DNA of 7,166 nucleotides from contig JAPKEI010000138.1 in NCBI GenBank assembly GCA_028872685.1, positions 1-7,166 of the forward strand, given 5' to 3'. Made by a program: the position numbers and the translations under genes. Source of the stretch: Verrucomicrobiota bacterium (GTDB lineage Bacteria; Verrucomicrobiota; Verrucomicrobiia; Limisphaerales; UBA1100). The notes under the pieces are model-generated. The model had not been told where the DNA came from. It searched no databases and saw only the letters and a list, made by a program, of their open reading frames with translations. Positions 1 through 6,068 of this stretch are shown here, piece by piece (position 1 is the first letter of the stretch; the number at the start of each line of letters is the position of its first letter).

Positions 1-1282
1 GGCCGTCGCTGAGGGCCATTGGGCGGAGGATGGGGGTCATTAGTTCCTTGGCGTGGTCGATGCCGAGGGAGTGTTGGATGGTGGTGTGGATGTCGGCGAC
101 GCGGATGGAGTCTTTGTCGTTAGCTTCGAGCTTAGCGCCAGTGGGATCGGTGGCGCCGTGGACGTGACCGGCGCGGAAGCCGCCGCCGACGAGAGCCATT
201 GAGAAACCGGTGGGCCAGTGGTCGCGTCCACTGGCGGGATTGATTTTTGGCGTGCGTCCAAATTCCCCGGCGCAGATGACGATGGTTTGGTCAAGCAGCC
301 TGCGCGCGCGTAGCTCGCGGATGAGCGAGGCAAAGGCGGGATCAAGGATGGCGTTTTGCGAGACGTGGGCTTCGTGGTTGTTGGCGTGGGTGTCCCAGCC
401 GTTGAGGGTGACTTCGACGCAGCGGACGCCGGCGCCGATGAGCTGAATGGCGGCGAGACAGCCGCGCCCGAATTGGGTGTCGCCAAAGTCGGCACGGGTT
501 TTGGCTGGTGCTTGGGTGATGTCGAAGGCGCTGAGCTGCTCGGAACTCATCATCCGCAGGGCTTTTTGGATGGTGGCGTTGTGGAGAGTGGTCTTGGCGT
601 CGAGATCGGCGCGGCGGGCTCGGGCGAAGGATTGCTCCACCTGTTTCAACGCGGCGAGCCGGTTGTCCAGGCGTTTAGGTTGGACACGGGCGGTGATGTT
701 TCCGGCGCGGCCGTTGGTGTTGTAAACTTTGAAGGCGTCGTACTGCGCGCCGAGGTAGCCGCCGCGCGCGGGCCATTGGCCGGGCAAAATGGAGATGTGG
801 CGCGGGATGTCCATTTCGGCATCGGGTAGTTCGTGGCAGAGGACGGCGCCGATGGAGGGATGAATCAGCGTGGGGTCGGGCCGATAGCCGGTTTTGACAT
901 TGTACGTGGCGCGTTCGTGGTCGCCTTCTTTGCTGACCATCGAGCGCACGAGGGTGAGCTCGTGCATGACCTCGGCTACTTGCGGGAGGCCATGGGCGAA
1001 TTGCACGCCTTTGACGGAGGTATTAATGGCGCGGGTGTCGCCGGCGATTGTTTTCCCCGCGTGTGGGTCGAAAGTTTCTAACTGGCTTGGTCCACCGGCC
1101 ATCCAAAGCATAATGACCGACTTGGCGGGCGCGTGGGCGGACGCTTTTTCCTGGGCGCGCCCGAGCAAATGCGCCACTGGAGTAAGCCACGCCAATCCGC
1201 CAAGGCCGGTGGCGGTGGCTTGGAGCATCGTGCGGCGCGTGATGTGGCTGGCGCTGTTGCAGGGGTTGGAGGAACTATTCAT
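1..1282 (-). CDS. DUF1501 family exported protein, 3' end beyond the left edge
   Basis: Reading the minus strand from the ATG at 1280-1282 gives 427 codons with no stop, so the C-terminus lies outside the window. The N-terminus has a Tat-like signal: T15-R16-R17-T18-M19-L20-Q21 followed by a small, hydrophobic stretch to about residue 36. The mature part begins with the family hallmark SVIMLWMAGGPSQLETFDP (55-73). Later hallmarks are LNGWDTHANNHE (293-304), the GEFGRTPKIN block (339-348) and GRDHWP (352-357). DUF1501 is distantly related to the alkaline phosphatase/sulfatase fold, but no reaction is established for it. Family members are usually somewhat longer, so a modest C-terminal piece is missing. 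The start codon lies one base after the stop of the upstream PSD1 gene, so translational coupling is very likely. GGAA about 9 bases upstream of the ATG could be a weak ribosome site. Family assignment is firm; function is unknown. Confidence 0.93.
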   Translation of the reverse strand, partial: MNSSSNPCNSASHITRRTMLQATATGLGGLAWLTPVAHLLGRAQEKASAHAPAKSVIMLWMAGGPSQLETFDPHAGKTIAGDTRAINTSVKGVQFAHGLPQVAEVMHELTLVRSMVSKEGDHERATYNVKTGYRPDPTLIHPSIGAVLCHELPDAEMDIPRHISILPGQWPARGGYLGAQYDAFKVYNTNGRAGNITARVQPKRLDNRLAALKQVEQSFARARRADLDAKTTLHNATIQKALRMMSSEQLSAFDITQAPAKTRADFGDTQFGRGCLAAIQLIGAGVRCVEVTLNGWDTHANNHEAHVSQNAILDPAFASLIRELRARRLLDQTIVICAGEFGRTPKINPASGRDHWPTGFSMALVGGGFRAGHVHGATDPTGAKLEANDKDSIRVADIHTTIQHSLGIDHAKELMTPILRPMALSDG

Positions 1283-1283
1283 A

Positions 1284-2948
1284 TCAATGGTTCCACGAAA
1301 ACTCGGTTGAGTTGATGAGTGCCCAGTAGAGGTCGGCCTGTTTTGCCTTGCGATCGAGGAAGCCCTTTTGCGAAAGCGAGTGGACAAAGTAATCGCCTTC
1401 CTCCGCGCTGGGCCTGCGGCTGAGCACGGCGAGGTAGGTGGCCTCCACCACTTTCGCGTCGTTGGGCGCGGTGGCCAGAATCCGCGAGGCGGCGTTGGCC
1501 ACGAGATCGTCTTTGATGCGTTCGTGCACGAGCGATCCATTCATCATCAGCAACCGCTGCGGGATGGTGCCGCCTTGGATATAAAATTCATCCTCACCAA
1601 TATCACCATAGCGCTTGATGAATTCCCCCTGTTGAATCGAGCGGTTTAGCTGAAAGAGAATGTGCGAATCGGCGTTGATGGCGGTGAGCGATGCGGATTG
1701 GATGATGCTGCCGGCGACTTGCTCGGGGCGCAATCGCGAGAGCGGGAAGGCGGCCCAGTGTTGGTCGTGCTCGAGAGTGGGCGGCGTGCGGCCGGCGGGC
1801 ATTTTGCTGTCGAGGCCGAAGGCGCGCGTGGCGGCGATGACGCGAATGAGGCGTTGGAGATTGAATTTGTGAATGATGAAATCGTCAGCCAAAATTTCCA
1901 GCCCGGGCGGATAAGGGTTTTCCGGCGTCTCCTCCAGCGGAATTTCATCAACCGGCTCAACCAAAGGCCGACCAAACATCAGCGCCCACACGCGATTAAC
2001 CGTGGCGCGGGCGAAGGCGCGGTTTTCCGAATGCGTGACCCAACGGGCGAGGCGCTGGCGCGGGCGCCCTCGCTCGGGCAGCAGCTCGGGCTGAAAAGGA
2101 ACAATTGTCGGCACCTCCAGCGGCTCGCGTTGGCGGCGGTATTTAAACTCATACGGCTTGCCCGTTTCGCGAATGCCGGAGATGGCCATATCGGCTTTTC
2201 CAAAAAATGAAGCGAGTTGGTGAAAATCTTTTTGCAACCATTCATCGCCGAGATGATCGTCGTGACATTGTACGCAGTCGATGCGTACGCCGAGGAAAGC
2301 ACGAGTCACACGCGCGGCAAGCTTCACTTCGTCGGGGCCTTTTTTGTCTTCGTTTTGGTCGACCGTCACGGTGACAAAATTGACCTCCGGATTGGTCGTC
2401 CACAACCCCTCGGCGGTGATGAGCGAGCTCACAATTTTGTCATAAGGCCGGTTTGCCTCAAACTCATCGGCGAGCCAACTGACAAACCGGCGGCGGCGAT
2501 AAATCAGAAAGGGCCCGTTCTCCACGCCGACATAAGCGCGGGCAAAACGTTCGGCGAGATAATCGCTGGTGCGACGATCCTCGAAGAGATGACTGAGCCA
2601 CCACTGGACGCGTTCGTCCTCCGGCTGGGCCTCGAGCGCGCGGATTTCCTGCAGCGAAGGAATCGTGCCGGTGAGCCCCAGCGAGAGGCGGCGAATCAAC
2701 GTCAAGTCATCCGCGCGCTCCGCGGGCTCCAGCCCGGCCTTTTTCCATTCGGAGGCGAATTCCTCATCCACCCAATCGACCGTCGTCCGGAACACCGGTT
2801 TTTCATAATGGCTCGCCTGATGCTTGGGCGCGGCCATCGTGTCAGATTTCAGCAGGTTGGAAACCACCGCGCCCACGCCTGCCAAGCAGACCACTGCGAA
2901 GAGCAGGTTGCGTTGCCAAAGCGGCGGGGCTATCTTTTCTGAAGGCAT
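1284..2948 (-). CDS. DUF1549/DUF1553 (PSCyt2-PSD1) protein, membrane anchored
   Basis: This is a 554-residue protein when started at the ATG 2946-2948. An open extension to 3002 begins only with TTG and would overlap the divergent gene, so I prefer the ATG. A hydrophobic segment at about 15-33 is an uncleaved signal or membrane anchor. DUF1549 follows at about 55-255, opening with VDWVDEEF and LIRRLSLGLTGTIPS. It contains CVQCHDDHLGDEW at 225-237, the CxxCH element typical of the domain. DUF1553 covers about 296-554, with ARWVTHSENRAFARATVNRVW early and the family-typical ending LYWALINSTEFSWNH. No separate N-terminal PSCyt1 cytochrome-like domain is present, so this is the short architecture. 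The CxxCH could hold haem c, but it may be structural in this domain. The family is expanded in Planctomycetota and Verrucomicrobiota, usually beside DUF1501 genes as here; its function is not established. Confidence 0.93.
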   Translation of the reverse strand: MPSEKIAPPLWQRNLLFAVVCLAGVGAVVSNLLKSDTMAAPKHQASHYEKPVFRTTVDWVDEEFASEWKKAGLEPAERADDLTLIRRLSLGLTGTIPSLQEIRALEAQPEDERVQWWLSHLFEDRRTSDYLAERFARAYVGVENGPFLIYRRRRFVSWLADEFEANRPYDKIVSSLITAEGLWTTNPEVNFVTVTVDQNEDKKGPDEVKLAARVTRAFLGVRIDCVQCHDDHLGDEWLQKDFHQLASFFGKADMAISGIRETGKPYEFKYRRQREPLEVPTIVPFQPELLPERGRPRQRLARWVTHSENRAFARATVNRVWALMFGRPLVEPVDEIPLEETPENPYPPGLEILADDFIIHKFNLQRLIRVIAATRAFGLDSKMPAGRTPPTLEHDQHWAAFPLSRLRPEQVAGSIIQSASLTAINADSHILFQLNRSIQQGEFIKRYGDIGEDEFYIQGGTIPQRLLMMNGSLVHERIKDDLVANAASRILATAPNDAKVVEATYLAVLSRRPSAEEGDYFVHSLSQKGFLDRKAKQADLYWALINSTEFSWNH

Positions 2949-2991
2949 CTTGTCCGTGAATATACATAAATGAATACGCAAGGACAAGATG
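2946..2991. promoter_or_regulatory. Inverted repeat spanning the divergent start region, possible operator
   Basis: CATCTTGTCC at 2946-2955 is perfectly repeated in inverted orientation as GGACAAGATG at 2982-2991, with a 26-base AT-rich centre containing TATACATAAAT. The two start codons (minus gene at 2948, plus gene at 2970) are only 21 bases apart, so both promoters must lie within or overlap coding sequence. The left arm contains the minus-strand ATG, with GGACAAG directly before it. The right arm contains an ATG that is out of frame with the plus gene. The symmetry could be a regulator site, or chance. No clear -35/-10 pair was identified. Confidence 0.35.
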
Positions 2992-4199
2992 AAGGGTTTC
3001 AACCGGAAAAGTTTAAGGCCGTGCCGCCGTTGCTCGTGCTGCCGCCTGAAGTTAAACCGCCGGTCATCGAGCGGTCACCGGTCCTTCCCGCGCGCCGGTC
3101 ACTTCCCGCCCGAATTGGCCGCGGCATTTATTCAGCCATTGGCTGGTGCTTTGGGATGTTAAGTTTAATTGGCGGGCTGGCGGTCATTTCGGTGATCCCC
3201 ATCGTTAACCTGCTCAGCCTCGGTTACCTGCTGCACGTCAGTGCCACCATCTCGCGCACCGGTCGCTTGCGCGACGGCTTCATCGGCTTGCGCCACGCCG
3301 GGCAGCTGGGGGGCATCGTCCTTGGCATTTGGCTTGTGCTTTGGCCGGCGCGGTTTATCGCTATGCTGCGCGACTCCGCCGTCATCGTGGACCCCCAACG
3401 CGTCGGCGGATGGAGCGTTGGATTGTGGATTATCACCGTACTGACTTCCCTACACATCATTTGGGCACTGCTGCGCGGCGGCAAACTGCGGCACTTTTTT
3501 TGGCCGGCACCCATTCGTTTTGTTCGCTGGCTTGGCACGCCGGATAAATTTATCACCGCCCGCGATGCCGTTTGGGAAACCGCCGCCGGGCTGCGTCTTC
3601 CGGAGTTGTTTTGGCTCGGCACCCGCGGCTTTGCCGGCACGGTGCTGTGGCTACTCATCCCTGTGGGCCTGATGATCCTCGCCTCCAAAATCGCCCACAA
3701 CGCCGGTATCCTCGTTTCAATCCTGGGCGGGCTTTTGCTGATGGGCGTGCTCTTAATTATTCCATTTCAGCAAGTATGGTTCGCTCGCGAAAACCGCTTC
3801 CGCGCCTTCATCGATATCGGCCCCGTGTGCCGCCTCGCCGGTCGCGCGCCGTTCAAGTTTTGGTTTGCACTGTCGCTAACCCTAGTGATGGCCGTGCCGT
3901 TGTTTCTGTTAAAGATAGAGCTTACCCCGGCAGAAATAACTTGGCTGCCGGCACTCTTCTTTGTGGTCTTCGGACTTCCCGCCCGATTGATGACGGGCTG
4001 GGCAATTGGACGTGCCGAACAACGCGAGGCATCTCCAAATTTCCTGCTGCGATGGTTCTGCAGAGTCGCGGCCTTGGGCTTGGCTTTGCCGTTCGTTTTT
4101 TGTTACGTAGTCATTCTATTTTTCACTCAGTACATTTCCTGGAATGGCACCCTCAGCCTCCTCGAACAACACGCCTTCCTCGTACCCAGCCCGTTTTAG
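2970..4199 (+). CDS. Uncharacterised polytopic inner-membrane protein
   Basis: A 409-residue protein that I do not recognise as a named family. A stop codon (TAA, 2967-2969) abuts the ATG, so this is the earliest possible start; no Shine-Dalgarno sequence precedes it, and a GTG at codon 18 is an alternative. Residues 1-50 are polar and proline-rich, probably cytoplasmic. Hydrophobic segments follow at about 55-88 (one long or two short), 112-133, 148-168, 218-239, 244-266, 296-315, 323-345 and 362-386, about eight in all. The stretch IPIVNLLSLGYLLHVSATIS (76-95), then RTGRLRDGF, resembles the start of DUF4013-like membrane proteins, but this is recollection and weak. The C-terminus LLEQHAFLVPSPF is amphipathic. 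No catalytic motif, ATPase or transporter signature is visible. It is transcribed divergently from the PSD1-DUF1501 operon and convergently with the beta-helix gene, so it is probably a single-gene unit. Confidence 0.85.
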   Translation: MNTQGQDEGFQPEKFKAVPPLLVLPPEVKPPVIERSPVLPARRSLPARIGRGIYSAIGWCFGMLSLIGGLAVISVIPIVNLLSLGYLLHVSATISRTGRLRDGFIGLRHAGQLGGIVLGIWLVLWPARFIAMLRDSAVIVDPQRVGGWSVGLWIITVLTSLHIIWALLRGGKLRHFFWPAPIRFVRWLGTPDKFITARDAVWETAAGLRLPELFWLGTRGFAGTVLWLLIPVGLMILASKIAHNAGILVSILGGLLLMGVLLIIPFQQVWFARENRFRAFIDIGPVCRLAGRAPFKFWFALSLTLVMAVPLFLLKIELTPAEITWLPALFFVVFGLPARLMTGWAIGRAEQREASPNFLLRWFCRVAALGLALPFVFCYVVILFFTQYISWNGTLSLLEQHAFLVPSPF

Positions 4200-4206
4200 C
4201 TGGGCT
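4185..4206 (+). terminator. Weak hairpin over the stop codon of the membrane protein gene
   Basis: CCCAGC (4185-4190) pairs with GCTGGG (4199-4204) around an 8-base loop that contains the TAG stop. AGCCC (4188-4192) with GGGCT (4202-4206) is a competing pairing. The T content downstream is low (CTTTAG, then AATTTCATT), so it is at best a poor intrinsic terminator for the plus-strand gene. Confidence 0.2.
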
Positions 4207-4279
4207 TTAGAAGAATTTCATTCCGGTGCTGGATCCAGATAAAGAGGAGGGCGAGCTTAAAACCTTGCAGGGCTGAGGC

Positions 4280-4318
4280 GCCGGTTGTCCACCCATCTGC
4301 GTCACTTGCGCAGCCGGC
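4280..4318 (-). terminator. Hairpin just downstream of the beta-helix gene
   Basis: Ten bases past the minus-strand TGA, CTGCG (4297-4301) and CGCAG (4309-4313) form a perfect 5-bp stem with a 7-base loop. Outer arms GCCGG (4280-4284) and CCGGC (4314-4318) can extend it, but with a 12-base bulge on one side. No U-run follows on the minus strand, so if it acts it is more likely a 3'-end stabiliser or a pause site. The rest of the 128-base convergent spacer 4200-4327 holds no gene that I can see. Confidence 0.25.
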
Positions 4319-4327
4319 AAAGCCAGT

Positions 4328-5959
4328 TCATTTCGCCTTGCACACATTTCCCTCCACCACGCCGCGGGGGCCGGTTAGGGTGACGGACTCGTCCTGGGCG
4401 TTGGTGGTGATGGCGGTATTGTGGGTGGCGTGGGCGGGGGTGGCGGCATTTTGGATGAGGATGGCGGTGCCGAGGAATTGGCTGATGCGATTGTGGTGGG
4501 CGGCGACGGATTTGGCACCGGAGGTGAAGAGGGCGTGGCGCCAGCGGTTGATTTCGTTTTGGTGAAACTCCACTTCTGAGCCGGCGTGTGCCCACACGGC
4601 AAAATTGGGTGGCCCGCCGCGGTGCGGGCCATTGCCTTCAAAACGGTTTTTGCTGATGTGTGCGCTGCCCTGCACGAGCACGCCGGCCACGCCGCCGCCG
4701 GTGAAAGTATTGCCGGTGATGACGGCGCTCGAGCCTTTGAGGATGGCGATGAGCGGAGGCATTCCGCCGGCGCGCGTGAGTTGGTTGCCGGCGATATGCG
4801 CGCTGGCGCCGTTGCCCACGCCAATGGCCACTTTTGCGTTCTCGAGGCAGCGGTTGCCGAGCACTGTGGCCTCGGCCCGGTGTTGTACGCCGATGCCGGT
4901 GGTTTTGTTTTTGCGGCAAAGGTTTCTGGAAATCAACGCGCGCGCCTCGTGCTCGATGCCGATGCCGGCGAGCGTGTTTTCGAAACATTCGTTTTCAATA
5001 ATCATCGGCTGCGCCTTATCACGTGCGCCGATGCCCGCGAGTTTGTTTTTCCAGCAACGATTGCCGCGCAGGATGGGCCGCGCGCCCTCCTCGGTGCCGA
5101 TACCGGCCATGTCGTTTTCGTGGCAATCGTTGTCTTCCACCACCGGTTGGGTGTCCGCGCCGGTACGGATGCCGATGCCAGCGCGTCGGTTGTGATGGCA
5201 GCGATTGCCGCGGACGACTGGCCGAGAGCCTTCGCTGATGCCAATGCCGGCACGGATGTTGCGGTAGCAACTGTTGTCGATGACAATCGGGCTGGCGTCG
5301 TTGTGGCCGATGCCTGCGTAAAAATTCTCGAAGCAAAGGTTGCCTTCGATGCGGGCCGTCGATTTTTTCATCGAGCCAATGCCGCCGCCCATATTGCGGT
5401 ACGTGATATTGTCGACAATGCGCGGCGACACGCGTCGGTCTTCCGCGCCCGTGATGGCAATGCCGGTGTAGCCAATGTGGTGGATGATATTGTTCGCCAC
5501 CGTACAATCGTGCCGCGCCGCAATGCCGGGCGTACCCTCCGCTCCAATGTGTTCATGCTTCTGCAGATTGCCCTGCGTGGCGTGATGTTTTTGCCAAAGT
5601 GCCTCGTCGTATTTTCCAACACCTGTTACCGTGAAGCCATCGAGTGTCGCCCCCGCAGCCATCGTTACGCCGGGCCCATTGCCGCCGGTGCCATCGATAA
5701 TCGTCGCCTCCGCCCGCTGGAGCCCGAGTTTTCCCTTCGCGTCATCGCCGGCACTTCGAACGGTGAGACCGGGTTTGAGGCGAATGCGCTCGTTGTATTT
5801 GCCGGGGCTGACCAAAATTGAATCGCCCGCCCGGGTCGCGTCGATTGCGGCTTGGATGGTTTTGAAATCCTTCGGCACAAGCAACGCCGCCGCCCATGCG
5901 GTAGGATTGAGATGCAGGAGGAAAATGAAAAAAGAGACGGCAAGCGGGTGTATTTTCAT
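4328..5959 (-). CDS. Secreted right-handed beta-helix repeat protein
   Basis: A 543-residue protein starting at ATG 5957-5959. Residues 1-23 are a Sec signal peptide (MKIHPLAVSFFIFLLHLNP, with likely cleavage after AWA). The mature start, VPKDFKTIQAAIDATRAGDSILVSPGKY in meaning (28-55), is the usual cap of pectate-lyase-like and NosD/CASH-type beta-helices. A histidine-rich insertion follows at about 116-145 (HH at 125-126, H135, H137). From about 178 to 391 come nine coils of 22-25 residues with the pattern N-x-C-x-x-N-x-x-A-G-I-G, then looser coils to about 540. There is no C-terminal anchor, PEP-CTERM or sorting motif. The fold is certain from the repeats, but no lyase or epimerase catalytic residues can be picked out, so it may be a carbohydrate-active enzyme, a binding protein or a structural surface protein. 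The neighbouring divergent GH18 gene hints at polysaccharide. CVQCH-like haem motifs are absent. No good Shine-Dalgarno is visible. Confidence 0.9.
   Translation of the reverse strand: MKIHPLAVSFFIFLLHLNPTAWAAALLVPKDFKTIQAAIDATRAGDSILVSPGKYNERIRLKPGLTVRSAGDDAKGKLGLQRAEATIIDGTGGNGPGVTMAAGATLDGFTVTGVGKYDEALWQKHHATQGNLQKHEHIGAEGTPGIAARHDCTVANNIIHHIGYTGIAITGAEDRRVSPRIVDNITYRNMGGGIGSMKKSTARIEGNLCFENFYAGIGHNDASPIVIDNSCYRNIRAGIGISEGSRPVVRGNRCHHNRRAGIGIRTGADTQPVVEDNDCHENDMAGIGTEEGARPILRGNRCWKNKLAGIGARDKAQPMIIENECFENTLAGIGIEHEARALISRNLCRKNKTTGIGVQHRAEATVLGNRCLENAKVAIGVGNGASAHIAGNQLTRAGGMPPLIAILKGSSAVITGNTFTGGGVAGVLVQGSAHISKNRFEGNGPHRGGPPNFAVWAHAGSEVEFHQNEINRWRHALFTSGAKSVAAHHNRISQFLGTAILIQNAATPAHATHNTAITTNAQDESVTLTGPRGVVEGNVCKAK
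4787..5428 (-). repeat. Degenerate tandem repeat of about 69 bp encoding beta-helix coils
   Basis: Inside the beta-helix gene, nine to ten consecutive units of 66-75 bp encode one coil each. The conserved asparagines fall at residues 184, 207, 229, 252, 277, 300, 323, 346, 369 and 392. The second asparagine of each motif falls at 189, 212, 234, 257, 282, 305, 328, 351 and 374. The cysteines fall at 209, 231, 254, 279, 302, 325, 348 and 371, so spacing is 22, 23, 25, then 23 four times. At DNA level, plus-strand GCCGATGCCGGCG-like segments, encoding AGIG, recur every unit (for example near 4890, 4958, 5027, 5169, 5238 and 5308). This indicates expansion by internal duplication. Confidence 0.85.
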
Positions 5960-5974
5960 AACAGGATGATGGCA

Positions 5975-6005
5975 TTTAGACTTGCTCGTTTACTTGGATG
6001 TTCAA
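5975..6005 (-). promoter_or_regulatory. Candidate promoter of the beta-helix gene
   Basis: On the minus strand, TTGAAC (6000-6005) and TCTAAA (5975-5980) are spaced by 19 bases, 16 bases upstream of the ATG. Spacing is long and the -10 is imperfect, so this is a weak candidate within the AT-richer divergent region 5960-6068. Confidence 0.2.
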
Positions 6006-6033
6006 AGGATTCGCTCATTCGTGTAATTTGAGT

Positions 6034-6062
6034 TTTTTTGTTCGGTGGCCTTGCGATATACT
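6034..6062 (+). promoter_or_regulatory. Candidate promoter of the GH18 gene, possibly leaderless
   Basis: TATACT at 6057-6062 is a good -10 hexamer. At the -35 distance there is only a T-run (6033-6039), so the -35 is poor. Transcription would start about 7 bases past the -10, at or next to the ATG at 6069. With no Shine-Dalgarno sequence in front of that ATG, a leaderless or nearly leaderless mRNA is a reasonable inference. Confidence 0.3.
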
Positions 6063-6068
6063 CCCTCT

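Noticed and set aside
1300..1313. Small palindrome AACTC-GGTT-GAGTT near the end of the PSD1 gene
   Set aside because: A 5-bp stem inside coding sequence with no T-run, between two coupled genes; termination there makes little sense.
2217..2942. A 241-codon plus-strand frame opposite the PSD1 gene
   Set aside because: It lies entirely within a well-supported DUF1549/DUF1553 gene and has no recognisable features.
2949..3002. An 18-codon N-terminal extension of the PSD1 protein
   Set aside because: It begins with TTG, overlaps the divergent gene and places extra hydrophobic residues before a normal anchor; the ATG at 2948 is the better start.
2989..3003. ATG preceded by GGACAAG as an alternative start for the membrane protein
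   Set aside because: It is out of frame with the membrane protein, and its own frame gives a short Arg/Cys-rich peptide that ends early.
3572..4210. A 212-codon plus-strand frame overlapping the membrane protein gene
   Set aside because: Its Arg/Pro-rich composition is typical of a shifted frame; the overlapping frame has eight coherent membrane segments.
4787..5428. The regular repeats as a CRISPR array
   Set aside because: The units are degenerate, stay in frame, and encode continuous beta-helix coils; there are no identical repeats with unique spacers.
4586..5821. A 411-codon open frame on the plus strand opposite the beta-helix gene
   Set aside because: It is the antisense shadow of a GC-rich repetitive gene. 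It has no signal, domain or start context of its own, while the minus-strand frame shows a signal peptide and a clear beta-helix.
6045..6068. A GTG start eight codons upstream for the GH18 protein
   Set aside because: It would include the likely -10 box in the coding region and add a polar lead to a good signal peptide; ATG 6069 fits better.
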